A stretch of DNA of 64,000 nucleotides from CAZKYX01 sp964557125 (GTDB taxonomy: Bacteria; Patescibacteriota; Microgenomatia; Levybacterales; GWA1-39-11): assembly GCA_964557125.1 (NCBI GenBank), contig CAZKYX010000001.1:42593-106592 (forward strand), written 5' to 3'. Shown here piece after piece: positions 24,995 to 32,016 of this stretch (the stretch's first letter is position 1; every line of letters begins with the position of its first letter). The position numbers were made by a program, and so were the translations under genes. The notes beneath the pieces are model-generated. The model had not been told where the DNA came from, did not search any database, and saw nothing but the letters and a program-made list of their open reading frames with translations.

Positions 24995-26515
24995 ATGGTT
25001 TTTTACAGAACATATCGTCCTCAAACAATTTCAGAACTTGATTTGCAAGGAGTTTCAGAAAAGCTGACGGCACTGCTTTCTTCAGGAAATTTGCCTCATG
25101 CATTTCTTTTTACAGGGAGCAAGGGTCTTGGTAAAACGTCATCAGCTCGTATTCTGGCAAAAGCTATTAACTGCAAGAACCGGAATCAAGAATCAAGAAT
25201 CAAGAATCAAGGGGAGGAAAAAAATAAAAACAAAGGTCATAATTCAGAACTCGTAATTCATGATTCAAATATAGAGCCATGTAATAAATGCGAAATTTGT
25301 ACATCAATTACAGCTGGCAACAATATAGATGTTCTTGAGATTGATGCAGCTTCAAATGGAGGAGTTGACGAGATGCGTTCACTTCGCGAAAAAGTAAAAT
25401 TCTCATCATCGACCTTAGATAAAAAAGTGTACATCATTGATGAGGTGCACATGCTTTCAACTGGAGCATTTAATGCGCTCTTAAAGACACTCGAAGAGCC
25501 ACCAAGCCATGTTGTATTTGTGCTCTGCACAACTGAGCTTTCAAAGCTTCCGGCAACTGTCGTGAGTAGAACGTTTCAAATACAGTTTGAAAAACCTACC
25601 GAAGCTGAATTAGTCTCATCTCTCAAAAGGATTGTGAAAGGAGAAAGGCTGCGTGTTGAAAAAGGGGTATTGGAAGCAATATTTTTACTAGCCGATGGGA
25701 GTTTTAGAGATGGAGCAAAGATACTTGAGGAGCTTTCCCTACTTTCAAAAGGTGAGGAAATTACAAAAGAGTTGATTGACAAGGTATTTAAGACAAAAAG
25801 TATTGGTGATGACGTACATAGTTTTTTAGAAAGTCTGTCAGAGAAAGATGTGAAAAAAGCGTTATCAGTAATTGCAAACATTGAAAAGTCTGGAGGAGAC
25901 TTTAAGCTGGTTATCGAAAGAATGGCAGAGCAACTGAGAGGCATGTTGTTATTGAGAAATGGATTTGAAAGTAATGAGCGAGATATTGCTGCCTTTTCTT
26001 TAGCAGATATTCATGAGTTGTTGGAGATGGTAACCGAAGCGTATTCCCAATTAAAATACTCAGTGTTGCGTCAGCTTCCGCTTGAAATGCTTGCGGTGAA
26101 GTGGTGTGTGATTCTTGCGAAGCAAGAATCAAGAATTATGAATTTCGAATCTGGAATTACGAGTATGGGCGCTGTTGATATGAAGGAATCTAAGAAAGAA
26201 GTGCGAGAAGAAGGGGCTATTAAAGTGCTTGATGAAGAAGAGAAAACGAATGACAAATCACAAATAACTAATAACCAAACAAATTTCTTAAGAGGTTTGT
26301 TTGAAGAAGTTAATAAAGAAAATAAGCAGGCAGCTGCATTTTTGAGGTCATGTAAGTCTGCAGAAGTAGAAGGAGGGACTGTTTTTATAAAAACACCGTA
26401 TCCCATACATGCAGAAAAGCTGAATACGGAAAAGTTGAAGGATGTTCTTGAGGCGAGTGCTGCGAAAATTTTAGGAAAGAAAATGCGTGTTAGCGTAACA
26501 GTCTTAACGAAATAG
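24995..26515 (+). CDS. dnaX: DNA polymerase III gamma/tau subunit with repeat-derived inserts
   Basis: Clamp-loader subunit, 506 aa. Walker A is GSKGLGKTSS near residue 43, the zinc cysteines are C61 and the EPCNKCEIC cluster, Walker B is IIDEVHML and the sensor segment is FVLCTTELSKLP. Three segments are built from the same 7-bp repeats that fill intergenic spacers: residues about 64-91 (between the first zinc Cys and the other three), 375-391 and 418-430. The reading frame passes through all three. The last two lie in the linker before the C-terminal domain, where insertions are tolerable. Confidence 0.93.
   Translation: MVFYRTYRPQTISELDLQGVSEKLTALLSSGNLPHAFLFTGSKGLGKTSSARILAKAINCKNRNQESRIKNQGEEKNKNKGHNSELVIHDSNIEPCNKCEICTSITAGNNIDVLEIDAASNGGVDEMRSLREKVKFSSSTLDKKVYIIDEVHMLSTGAFNALLKTLEEPPSHVVFVLCTTELSKLPATVVSRTFQIQFEKPTEAELVSSLKRIVKGERLRVEKGVLEAIFLLADGSFRDGAKILEELSLLSKGEEITKELIDKVFKTKSIGDDVHSFLESLSEKDVKKALSVIANIEKSGGDFKLVIERMAEQLRGMLLLRNGFESNERDIAAFSLADIHELLEMVTEAYSQLKYSVLRQLPLEMLAVKWCVILAKQESRIMNFESGITSMGAVDMKESKKEVREEGAIKVLDEEEKTNDKSQITNNQTNFLRGLFEEVNKENKQAAAFLRSCKSAEVEGGTVFIKTPYPIHAEKLNTEKLKDVLEASAAKILGKKMRVSVTVLTK
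25184..25268. repeat. Heptamer tracts inside dnaX (insert 1)
   Basis: Perfect (AATCAAG)4 at 25184-25211, then an A-rich bridge, then four reverse-strand units of the GAATTAC family (ATAATTC, AGAACTC, GTAATTC, ATGATTC) at 25239-25266. All of it is translated, between zinc-ligand cysteines of the clamp loader. Confidence 0.85.
26119..26167 (+). repeat. Seven heptamers inside dnaX (insert 2)
   Basis: Seven consecutive units in register: GAAGCAA, GAATCAA, GAATTAT, GAATTTC, GAATCTG, GAATTAC, GAGTATG. The 49 bp lie in the coding region after the AAA+ and collar parts. Confidence 0.85.
26247..26281 (+). repeat. Five heptamers inside dnaX (insert 3)
   Basis: Units CGAATGA, CAAATCA, CAAATAA, CTAATAA, CCAAACA, nearly the same as the tract upstream of ybeY 1.8 kb earlier. 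Translated in frame as TNDKSQITNNQTN. Confidence 0.8.
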
Positions 26516-26587
26516 GTTGGGAAAATTCAGGAAAACCCCAAAAAATCTCAAGAATCCTTAAAATACCTTTAGAGTTTTATGTATGAG

Positions 26588-26607
26588 TTGTCCAGTATAC
26601 TGGACAA
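26588..26607. promoter_or_regulatory. Perfect 20-bp palindrome
   Basis: TTGTCCAGTATACTGGACAA is a perfect dyad in the convergent spacer between dnaX and the zinc-ribbon cassette. It is not followed by a U run on either strand, so it does not look like a terminator; an operator or recombination site is possible. Confidence 0.5.
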
Positions 26608-26686
26608 AAATAGCTTCCTTTTGGTAAGAATAAGTGCGCATATAAGTATTGTTATTTATGGATTAGTCGTTTTAGAGTATGAAAAT

Positions 26687-26715
26687 GCCCCCCGAAACTA
26701 AAAGCTCCGGAGGGC
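26687..26715 (-). terminator. Terminator of the zinc-ribbon cassette
   Basis: Read on the minus strand, GCCCTCCG and CGGGGGGC form an 8-bp stem with one G-U-type mismatch and a 13-nt loop, followed by ATTTTC. It lies 21 nt after the last gene of the leftward cassette. Confidence 0.6.
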
Positions 26716-26736
26716 GGGTGTGAATTTCGGAAAGAT

Positions 26737-27075
26737 TTAGTGCCCGTATCGTTTTGAATCTTGGAAGAATTCTTCAAAGGGAACAATGCGAGTTCCAACT
26801 CGGACTCCATGATACTCCATCATCGGACGCCTTTTGCCTGTAAAGAGTCGAGTTCTTCGAGCTCCGCCTCCTTCACAAGCAGGACATGGTTTTGCGTTAA
26901 AGCTTGTATCTGGAATGATTCCAGAGCCCTGACAATCAGGGCATTCAACTCTGATGAAGTCCTTTTCAGTTCCCTTATCAGCCTCCTTTATGGGAGGCTT
27001 TTGGGGCAAGTCCCCAAGCGGCTCTGCATTTGGAATAGATGTACGCGGCCAATTATCAGGATTGATTTTTCCCAC
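26737..27075 (-). CDS. Small zinc-binding protein, 112 aa (DnaJ-type CxxC repeats)
   Basis: Last gene of the leftward cassette. CPDCQGSG and CPACEGGG near residues 50-70 copy the CxxCxGxG repeats of the DnaJ zinc domain, with no J domain. It starts with GTG, with AAGGAG 7 nt upstream. The fold should bind one zinc; the role is unknown. Base composition and ribosome-binding sites differ from surrounding genes. Confidence 0.7.
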   Translation of the reverse strand: MGKINPDNWPRTSIPNAEPLGDLPQKPPIKEADKGTEKDFIRVECPDCQGSGIIPDTSFNAKPCPACEGGGARRTRLFTGKRRPMMEYHGVRVGTRIVPFEEFFQDSKRYGH

Positions 27076-27087
27076 TGTTTTTCTCCT

Positions 27088-27381
27088 TTATCTTTTCTTG
27101 CTGATTTGGTCAAATTGCCAACGGTGAAGCTCTACAAGTTCTTTTGGGATGACCTGAAGAGCTTTGCACTCTTTGCACTGAAAGAGAAAATGCTTGGGTA
27201 GGTGTTTATCTCCGCGAATGATGTCTTCGGCTATAACAATCTGCAGACAGCCGTAGTACTTGCACTTGATTTCAAGAAACCATAGCTCTGGTTCTAGTTC
27301 TGGCTTGTACTCCGGACCTGCTTCAATCCGATGCTCAACTTTATGCTCAATCGATTCGAATCGATTTCCACCTTCAGACAT
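27088..27381 (-). CDS. Small zinc-ribbon protein, 97 aa
   Basis: Contains two Cys pairs, IKCKYYGCLQ and FQCKECKALQ, spaced as in a zinc ribbon, with an acidic N-terminal region. I chose ATG 27381 (MSEGGNRF) because AGAGGG lies 8 nt upstream; a GTG at 27390 is in frame but sits inside that site. It is 12 nt from the next cassette gene. No family recognised. Confidence 0.65.
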   Translation of the reverse strand: MSEGGNRFESIEHKVEHRIEAGPEYKPELEPELWFLEIKCKYYGCLQIVIAEDIIRGDKHLPKHFLFQCKECKALQVIPKELVELHRWQFDQISKKR

Positions 27382-27393
27382 GAAGTACACCCT

Positions 27394-27549
27394 CTATTTT
27401 TTCTTCGGTTGTTCGATAAGGTTATTTTTGATAGCGCAGGGCATACAAATACCTCCCATTATTTGACTTCCGTCAAAGTTGAGAATGGTAATGTCCCCGT
27501 CGTTGACGCGACACAGAACACACAATCCGGTCGGTTTCATAAGAGGCAT
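27394..27549 (-). CDS. Small zinc-ribbon protein, 51 aa
   Basis: Short ORF reading MPLMKPTGLCVLCRVNDGD onward and ending EQPKKK. The pairs CVLC and CMPC (residues about 10-13 and 35-38) form a compact zinc ribbon. Its ATG directly follows the TGA of the upstream gene (TGAATG), a typical coupled arrangement. No homologue recognised. Confidence 0.6.
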   Translation of the reverse strand: MPLMKPTGLCVLCRVNDGDITILNFDGSQIMGGICMPCAIKNNLIEQPKKK

Positions 27550-27711
27550 TCAATCGAATACCTTGAAAGGATGGCTCTTGTCATGCTCATCAAAGAGAAG
27601 ACAAGTCTTCTCATGACCAGCCTGAATGAGGAGGTCACACTTCTTGCAGTACTTGTTTTGAGTTTCTTTCAAACAAGATACGCATGTGTGAGCTACTTTG
27701 GTTTCAGCCAT
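27550..27711 (-). CDS. Small zinc-ribbon protein, 53 aa
   Basis: Starts MAETKVAHTC with AGGTG 7 nt upstream; a longer in-frame form from 27777 would overlap the preceding gene and has no such site. TCVSCLKETQNKYCKKC is a close-spaced four-cysteine zinc motif. Fourth gene from the downstream end of the leftward cassette. Confidence 0.6.
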   Translation of the reverse strand: MAETKVAHTCVSCLKETQNKYCKKCDLLIQAGHEKTCLLFDEHDKSHPFKVFD

Positions 27712-27712
27712 T

Positions 27713-28123
27713 TTATTCACCTGCTTCCTTGATTGTTTTAAGAATTTTTTTTTGTACGCTTTCAAATAGGGTAGCAAAGTCGCTGCTTTGTGAAAGAGTT
27801 TGTGCTACTATGACATCCCATTCAAAGTGAATGGGAGGAGGTTCGGAGCGAAGCAGGAGGGCTGCCTGATGGTGAACTTGTGATAGAAAATCGATGACGA
27901 GATTCCCATACGCCTCAGCCATTGTGGCTGTGCATGTGGTTATTTTGTCTGCAAGACCCGGATTTTCATGGAGTAGATTTTCAAACTCCACAGAAGTCGG
28001 GTCTATATCCTCTTTGGGTAGTAAAGCAGCAAGTTTTTTTGCAGTATCGCAGTAAATCTTGAGACTCTCCTTGATATCAAGCCTTATTTCATCTGAGAGA
28101 TAAGCTGAGATTTTTCTTGCCAT
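27713..28123 (-). CDS. Hypothetical helical protein, 136 aa
   Basis: The only cassette member without a zinc motif; mostly helical, with a segment DKITTCTATMAEAYGNLVIDFL in the middle (residues about 70-90). AGAGGT lies 8 nt before ATG 28123, which I prefer over an upstream start at 28159 inside the frameshifted gene. Its stop lies next to the start of the following gene. Function unknown. Confidence 0.6.
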   Translation of the reverse strand: MARKISAYLSDEIRLDIKESLKIYCDTAKKLAALLPKEDIDPTSVEFENLLHENPGLADKITTCTATMAEAYGNLVIDFLSQVHHQAALLLRSEPPPIHFEWDVIVAQTLSQSSDFATLFESVQKKILKTIKEAGE

Positions 28124-28124
28124 G

Positions 28125-28335
28125 TTAATAACCTCTAAGTTTTGAGATGTCGTCGTCATGACGCTGGAACCGATGGTTCATGTCATGCGGATATTCGCTA
28201 GAACACCCTGTCATGTGGCCTTCGTAAATAAATTCTTCGCAATCGCGACAGTAAATTTTTTTGACCGTTTGCGACAGACTGGACACTCATGTCACGACCC
28301 AGCATTCGTTGAGCCTGCTCATCACTGAGAAGCAT
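28125..28335 (-). pseudogene. Frameshifted zinc-ribbon gene
   Basis: The frame from ATG 28335 reads MLLSDEQAQRMLGRDMS, a second frame then reads CPVCRKRSKK, and a third reads KIYCRDCEEFIYEGHMTGC down to a TAA at 28127-28125. Together they form a normal small zinc-ribbon protein of about 70 aa interrupted by two frame changes, one at a run of seven A. This is either a decayed first gene of the cassette or an indel error in the assembly. Confidence 0.5.
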
Positions 28336-28645
28336 GTATATTTCCTTTTCTTTCCGAAATTTCAATGAACTTTTTGGGTCACGTAAAACTCCAGCCCGCC
28401 CGCCATGCTACGCACTAGGCGTTAGCGGGCGTGGCATTTGGAGCGTTGTGACCTCAAATCTAATGGAGATTATATCACAGAAGCATGCGGAAAGGAACCT
28501 ATAGGAAATTAATGCGGGTAAGTCTTGAATAATGAATTACGAGTAATGGGAAAGTTTTTGAAGTTATAAAGTTGGAAGTTGGCAAATAGTAGTTCTCGAC
28601 TGCGCTCGAACAATAATTATTCGACCAAGCAAGCGCGTGGAGAAG
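28336..28645 (-). promoter_or_regulatory. Upstream region of the zinc-ribbon cassette
   Basis: On the minus strand TATAAT lies at 28474-28469 and would drive the cassette with a leader of about 125 nt. The leader contains a GC-rich dyad around 28390-28432 (GCCCGCC... against GCGGGC...). Further right are heptamers (GAATAAT, GAATTAC, GAGTAAT near 28526) and a palindromic TTCTCGACTGCGCTCGAA near 28594. No gene is visible. Confidence 0.45.
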
Positions 28646-29191
28646 TTAGAAAAAGCCTTTACGAATCATGACTTTAACCCAAGGAGCGAGGTTTTGAAAA
28701 ATTCTGGAATTTTTGTTTGCCAGTTCTTTTTTGGTTACTAATGAGTATCCATATGCAAAATCTAAATTAGGTTGCCTTAGGGTTTTAATTTCTGCAACTA
28801 CAACACTGCAGACTTCATGCTCGATATACTCAGAATACAGGTCTTTTGCTTTGTAATACACTGAGCCAATCTCTTTAAGCGGTTTTACTAAGTCTTTTTT
28901 TGAAATATTCCATTCTCTTTTTAGTGTTTTTTCACTTGCCTTAATGGTATCTTCGAGTTTTCCATCTTTTATGAGCTGATGAGAGGAAATCGTGGCGTCG
29001 AATACACCGTCAAAAGCTGGATGTTTTCTATGCTGAAGCAAAATGTCGCCTTTATAAAAGACTGCTATGGTAAAAGCCTTGTGTAGGATCCCCTTTCTAT
29101 GAGCTTCCCATTTCTCAATTTGACCAATGATATTTCCCTTTCTGTCAACTTTTGCAATATACTGCTTTTGTAAATAATATGAGTGTTTCAT
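28646..29191 (-). CDS. IPP isomerase-like Nudix protein lacking the catalytic cysteine
   Basis: 181 aa. The N-terminal part (VDRKGNIIGQIEKWEAHRKGILHKAFTIAV, residues about 15-44) follows the type I isopentenyl-diphosphate isomerase pattern, and EYIEHEVC near 118 matches its metal-binding EHE. The catalytic cysteine expected in the TNTCCSHP strand is missing (DATISSHQ), and the Nudix box is degenerate (EKTLKREW). It is probably a Nudix relative with another substrate. Its start overlaps the stop of the upstream gene by one base. Confidence 0.65.
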   Translation of the reverse strand: MKHSYYLQKQYIAKVDRKGNIIGQIEKWEAHRKGILHKAFTIAVFYKGDILLQHRKHPAFDGVFDATISSHQLIKDGKLEDTIKASEKTLKREWNISKKDLVKPLKEIGSVYYKAKDLYSEYIEHEVCSVVVAEIKTLRQPNLDFAYGYSLVTKKELANKNSRIFQNLAPWVKVMIRKGFF

Positions 29192-29397
29192 TATAAAAAC
29201 TCATCCCTCCAACATTCCCTGCAAGGACATCCAACATCAATGAAGGCGTCAAAAAGTGGAATTCCGCTTTTTGGTTGTTTTCCATACTTTTCAAGGTGAA
29301 TAATAATTTGGGCTTCTTTAAGGGCAAGTTGGGTTTCTTTTATGTGCAAAGCTTCAAGATACGAGAAGTCTTGGGGTTGGTTTTGACGGTTTTCCAT
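29191..29397 (-). CDS. Hypothetical protein, 68 aa
   Basis: Small protein with a helical middle and a C-terminal GCPCRECW motif with three cysteines. It overlaps the Nudix gene (TAATG), so both are translated from one mRNA. Not recognised. Confidence 0.5.
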   Translation of the reverse strand: MENRQNQPQDFSYLEALHIKETQLALKEAQIIIHLEKYGKQPKSGIPLFDAFIDVGCPCRECWRDEFL

Positions 29398-29520
29398 ACA
29401 GATAAGTGTAAATTATAGCAGAAGGAGGGTTAAATGTTGTATATTCAGTCAATAATTGTTAATCTATGAAAGCAGAAAACAAAAAACAATAATCAATAAA
29501 CACGAAAGCGAGGTGAGTAT

Positions 29521-29802
29521 ATGTTTAATCCATTAAAACAAGCAGGAGAACTTAACAAGCTTCGTAAAGAAGCACAAAAAATTCAAGAAGAACTCAAAAA
29601 AATTGAGGTTGAAAAGTCAAAGTCTAAGGCAGTAGTCGTTGTAACTGGGGACATGAAGATAAAAAGTATTAAGCTTGAAGGAGAAGAGATGTTTGATATA
29701 AAAGAAGCTCTCAATGACGCTATTCAGGACGCACAGAAAAAGGCTGCCATGAAAATGCAGCAGATGGGCGGAGGACTACGAGGTCTTCTGGGAGGAGAAT
29801 AA
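29521..29802 (+). CDS. YbaB/EbfC nucleoid-associated protein
   Basis: 93 aa, full length for the YbaB/EbfC family of small dimeric DNA-binding proteins. A helical N-terminus (QAGELNKLRKEAQKIQEEL), the central strands VVVVTGDMKIKSIKL and the C-terminal helix with AMKMQQMGGGLRGLLGG match. In many bacteria this gene follows dnaX and recR; here it is 3 kb downstream of dnaX. A GAGGTGAG site precedes the ATG. Confidence 0.88.
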   Translation: MFNPLKQAGELNKLRKEAQKIQEELKKIEVEKSKSKAVVVVTGDMKIKSIKLEGEEMFDIKEALNDAIQDAQKKAAMKMQQMGGGLRGLLGGE

Positions 29803-29894
29803 TACTTAATTTTTAATTTTTATTTTTTAATTCAGTAATTTGATTTTAGAATATTGATTAAAAATTTTAAATTTTAAATTATAAATTACATATA
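29803..29894. repeat. AT-rich heptamer spacer
   Basis: Units TTAATTT, TTAATTT, TTATTTT, TTAATTC from 29806, then AAATTTT-type units up to the prs start. Confidence 0.65.
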
Positions 29895-30818
29895 ATGCTT
29901 TTTTTTGGGGATTTATCTAACCAATCGCTTTCTGAATCCATTGCAAAAGGACTATTGCTTCCCGTGTCATACCCTGATATTACGGTTTTTCCAGATGGGG
30001 AGCGTAGAGTCAGAATTAACGAATCAGTTCTTGATCAAGAGATAATATTTTTAAAAACCTGTAATTCTACCCTTGATTCATACGTTCTTGAAACCGCATT
30101 TCTTATCGATGCATTCAAAAGGAGTGGTGCTGCAAAAGTAACTGGCATTATTCCTTATCTTCCGTATTCAAGAGCAGACCACGTATTTAGGGATGGTGAA
30201 GCAGTACCTTTGGAAGTGGTTATATCGTTGCTTGAAGGAGCAGGACTTTCAAAGATTGTCTTTGTAGATCCCCACACCATTAAAATGCCGGAGATGTTCT
30301 CAATTGAGGTTGGAAACCTTTCAGCCCTTGAAATATTTGCCAAAAAAATCAAGGAAATAGGATACGATAAAGAGAACTCAGTAATTGTTAGCCCTGATAT
30401 GGGGGGACTTCGGCGCATGAAGCAACTTTCAAAAATGGTTGATGATATGCCTTTTGCTTCAGTTGAAAAAGAGCGAAATTATGACAGCGGGAAGATTTCA
30501 GCAAAAGAAATACACGGTGACATTAAAAAAACGTGCTTTGTAATTGACGATATTATCTCAAGCGGACGTACTATAGTGCAAGCGGTAGAGCAGATTATGT
30601 CTCAAGGTGCTGAAAAAATTTATGTATTTGCAACCCACCCTATATTGTCAGAGGAAGCTCCTAATATTCTGGAAAAATGCGGTGCTGGAAAAATTTATGT
30701 TACTGATGCAATACCCGTGCCAGCAGAAAAAAACTTTGAAAAATTAGAAATTATATCCCTGAGTCCTGTTGTGGTGAGTCATTTGAAATCACTCGATATT
30801 CATCTGATTGAAGAGTAA
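29895..30818 (+). CDS. prs: Ribose-phosphate pyrophosphokinase
   Basis: 307 aa. Makes PRPP from ribose 5-phosphate and ATP. FPDGERRVRI near residue 31, the helix-strand IIPYLPYSRADHVFRDGEAV (ATP flexible loop region, residues 88-107), VDPHT and the PRPP-binding FVIDDIISSGRT near 215 are all present. The position usually occupied by KKR is KERN. It supplies PRPP for PurF and other phosphoribosyltransferases. Confidence 0.93.
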   Translation: MLFFGDLSNQSLSESIAKGLLLPVSYPDITVFPDGERRVRINESVLDQEIIFLKTCNSTLDSYVLETAFLIDAFKRSGAAKVTGIIPYLPYSRADHVFRDGEAVPLEVVISLLEGAGLSKIVFVDPHTIKMPEMFSIEVGNLSALEIFAKKIKEIGYDKENSVIVSPDMGGLRRMKQLSKMVDDMPFASVEKERNYDSGKISAKEIHGDIKKTCFVIDDIISSGRTIVQAVEQIMSQGAEKIYVFATHPILSEEAPNILEKCGAGKIYVTDAIPVPAEKNFEKLEIISLSPVVVSHLKSLDIHLIEE

Positions 30819-31167
30819 TTACGTTTGTTTCAACTTGTTGAGGTGCGGGCAAGCTATCAAGAAAATCCTGAATCCTTTCATTTTGTTCTTTTAGTTCTGC
30901 TGTTATATGTAAAATGGCCTGAGTTTTACGTTTTTTGACAATATCTCTTAGAATTACTGTCGTGCCTGTTCCTTCACAGACTATTCCAAGAGTTCCAGAA
31001 CCTTGAAGTGCACCCCAGTTGTTATCTGATACACCCTCATATAGTGTAGCCCCATGAACATACATGCCAAACCCAACTAGCATACCCGCTGCAATTCTTG
31101 TTTTATTTAGGAGAGTAGACTTACTAGCTTCTTTGAAGCCTTGATAGGTGGCAATTTCGCTTTTCAC
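30751..31167 (-). CDS. Hypothetical protein, 138 aa, overlapping prs
   Basis: GTG start; residues about 22-42 may form a membrane or amphipathic helix and the last 50 are polar. It overlaps the 3' end of prs by 68 bp on the opposite strand, which would normally argue against it, but it has one of the best promoters here: TTGACA (31202-31197), 17-bp spacer, TATGCT (31179-31174), then 6 nt to the GTG. Not recognised. Confidence 0.55.
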   Translation of the reverse strand: MKSEIATYQGFKEASKSTLLNKTRIAAGMLVGFGMYVHGATLYEGVSDNNWGALQGSGTLGIVCEGTGTTVILRDIVKKRKTQAILHITAELKEQNERIQDFLDSLPAPQQVETNVITLQSDEYRVISNDSPQQDSGI

Positions 31168-31173
31168 ATAAGT

Positions 31174-31202
31174 AGCATATTCCTGTTATGACAGATTGTC
31201 AA
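31174..31202 (-). promoter_or_regulatory. Leaderless-type promoter of the prs-overlapping gene
   Basis: TTGACA-N17-TATGCT on the minus strand with 6 nt to the GTG start. Confidence 0.65.
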
Positions 31203-31299
31203 ATACTATAAGTGGTTTTTTGTAAGGTTGTTGTTAGGTATTCGGCATGTGCTTATCAAGTACAAGTGTCGTTCAGGGTTTAGACTTCACTTAGATAAG

Positions 31300-31327
31300 A
31301 ATAGACAATAACCAAAAAACAATAAAC
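31300..31327. repeat. Heptamer tract, 4 units
   Basis: Units AATAGAC, AATAACC, AAAAAAC, AATAAAC within the 210-bp spacer between two divergent small genes. The rest of the spacer is AT-rich with no gene. Confidence 0.7.
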
Positions 31328-31377
31328 ATCTAGGAAAATAATAACTAATAAATTATAAATAATAAATAAATTTGAAT

Positions 31378-31614
31378 ATGAGAGAAGTAACAGGAGAAGC
31401 AATCAAAAACAATAATACAGAGCGAGAAGGCGGAAGGCTTGAATCTGCTCGAATGTCTGTCGGAAAAGTAGAGCAACAAGCTGCCAACACAGAGCAAGAA
31501 GAACGCGATTTACAAATTGAGTTGCTAAAAGCAGAAGCAGCGGCGGAAAGGCGCGAAGAGGCAGAGCGAAAAGGAAAAGAAACCAAAGAGAAAGTGGATG
31601 GCATTGCAGGATAG
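31378..31614 (+). CDS. Charged coiled-coil protein, 78 aa
   Basis: Very rich in Glu, Arg, Lys and Ala (for example LLKAEAAAERREEAERKGKE), probably one long helix or coiled coil. ATG 31378 is preferred to a TTG two codons upstream. It heads a group of four small unknown charged proteins that ends just before proS. Confidence 0.5.
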   Translation: MREVTGEAIKNNNTEREGGRLESARMSVGKVEQQAANTEQEERDLQIELLKAEAAAERREEAERKGKETKEKVDGIAG

Positions 31615-31618
31615 CCAT

Positions 31619-31662
31619 CCATCCTGAACACCGTGAAGGATCCTTCGCAAGCTCAGGATGAC
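31619..31662. repeat. Palindromic repeat (ATCCTGA...TCAGGAT)
   Basis: ATCCTGA at the left and TCAGGAT at the right enclose CCGTGAAGGATCCTTCGC, forming a two-part hairpin in a short spacer. A related fragment (CCTTCGACAATGCTCAGGAT) occurs before proS at 32703. Confidence 0.6.
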
Positions 31663-31676
31663 AATACTAAACAAAT

Positions 31677-32015
31677 ATGGAAATGCAAAATTTAAAAACA
31701 TTTAAATCGCATGTTCAGCGGGACTTACTGTTTCAGATTATCAATAATATGAAAAGAGAGAGGCTTAAAAGCAATGACGCGCAGATGTTGGCAAAAGACT
31801 TCTTGCCACTTTTAGAAAGCAATTCAGTTGAAGAAATGCTTTCAAGTCTTGCACTTTTATCTAAAAACTATACAGAGGTAGCGGAGGTTTTTGTCATCTA
31901 TGCGCAGGAGTATGAGAAAACAGTCGTACCACAAAAATTAGAGGAAATATCAGAACGAATTGCTCAAAACGATATCGAAGGAGCGATTAAAATTGCCAAA
32001 GGGGGTGGAAATTAG
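31677..32015 (+). CDS. Hypothetical helical protein, 112 aa
   Basis: All-helical soluble protein (QRDLLFQIINNMKRERLKS, then LLESNSVEEMLSSLALLSKN). No domain recognised. The next start (32017) follows its TAG by one base, so they form an operon. Confidence 0.55.
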   Translation: MEMQNLKTFKSHVQRDLLFQIINNMKRERLKSNDAQMLAKDFLPLLESNSVEEMLSSLALLSKNYTEVAEVFVIYAQEYEKTVVPQKLEEISERIAQNDIEGAIKIAKGGGN

Positions 32016-32016
32016 T

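Noticed and set aside
26588..26607. Intrinsic terminator of dnaX
   Set aside because: The hairpin would have a 4-nt loop but is followed by A residues, not a U run, on the plus strand, and there is none on the minus strand.
26737..28335. Prophage remnant
   Set aside because: No integrase, terminase, capsid or tail gene is seen; only small zinc-binding proteins, so I call it a cassette of unknown origin.
29437..29478. Eleven-codon ORF (ATG TTG TAT ...) after GGAGGG, before ybaB
   Set aside because: It has a good Shine-Dalgarno site but is too short to support as a gene without conservation; ybaB has its own GAGGTGAG.
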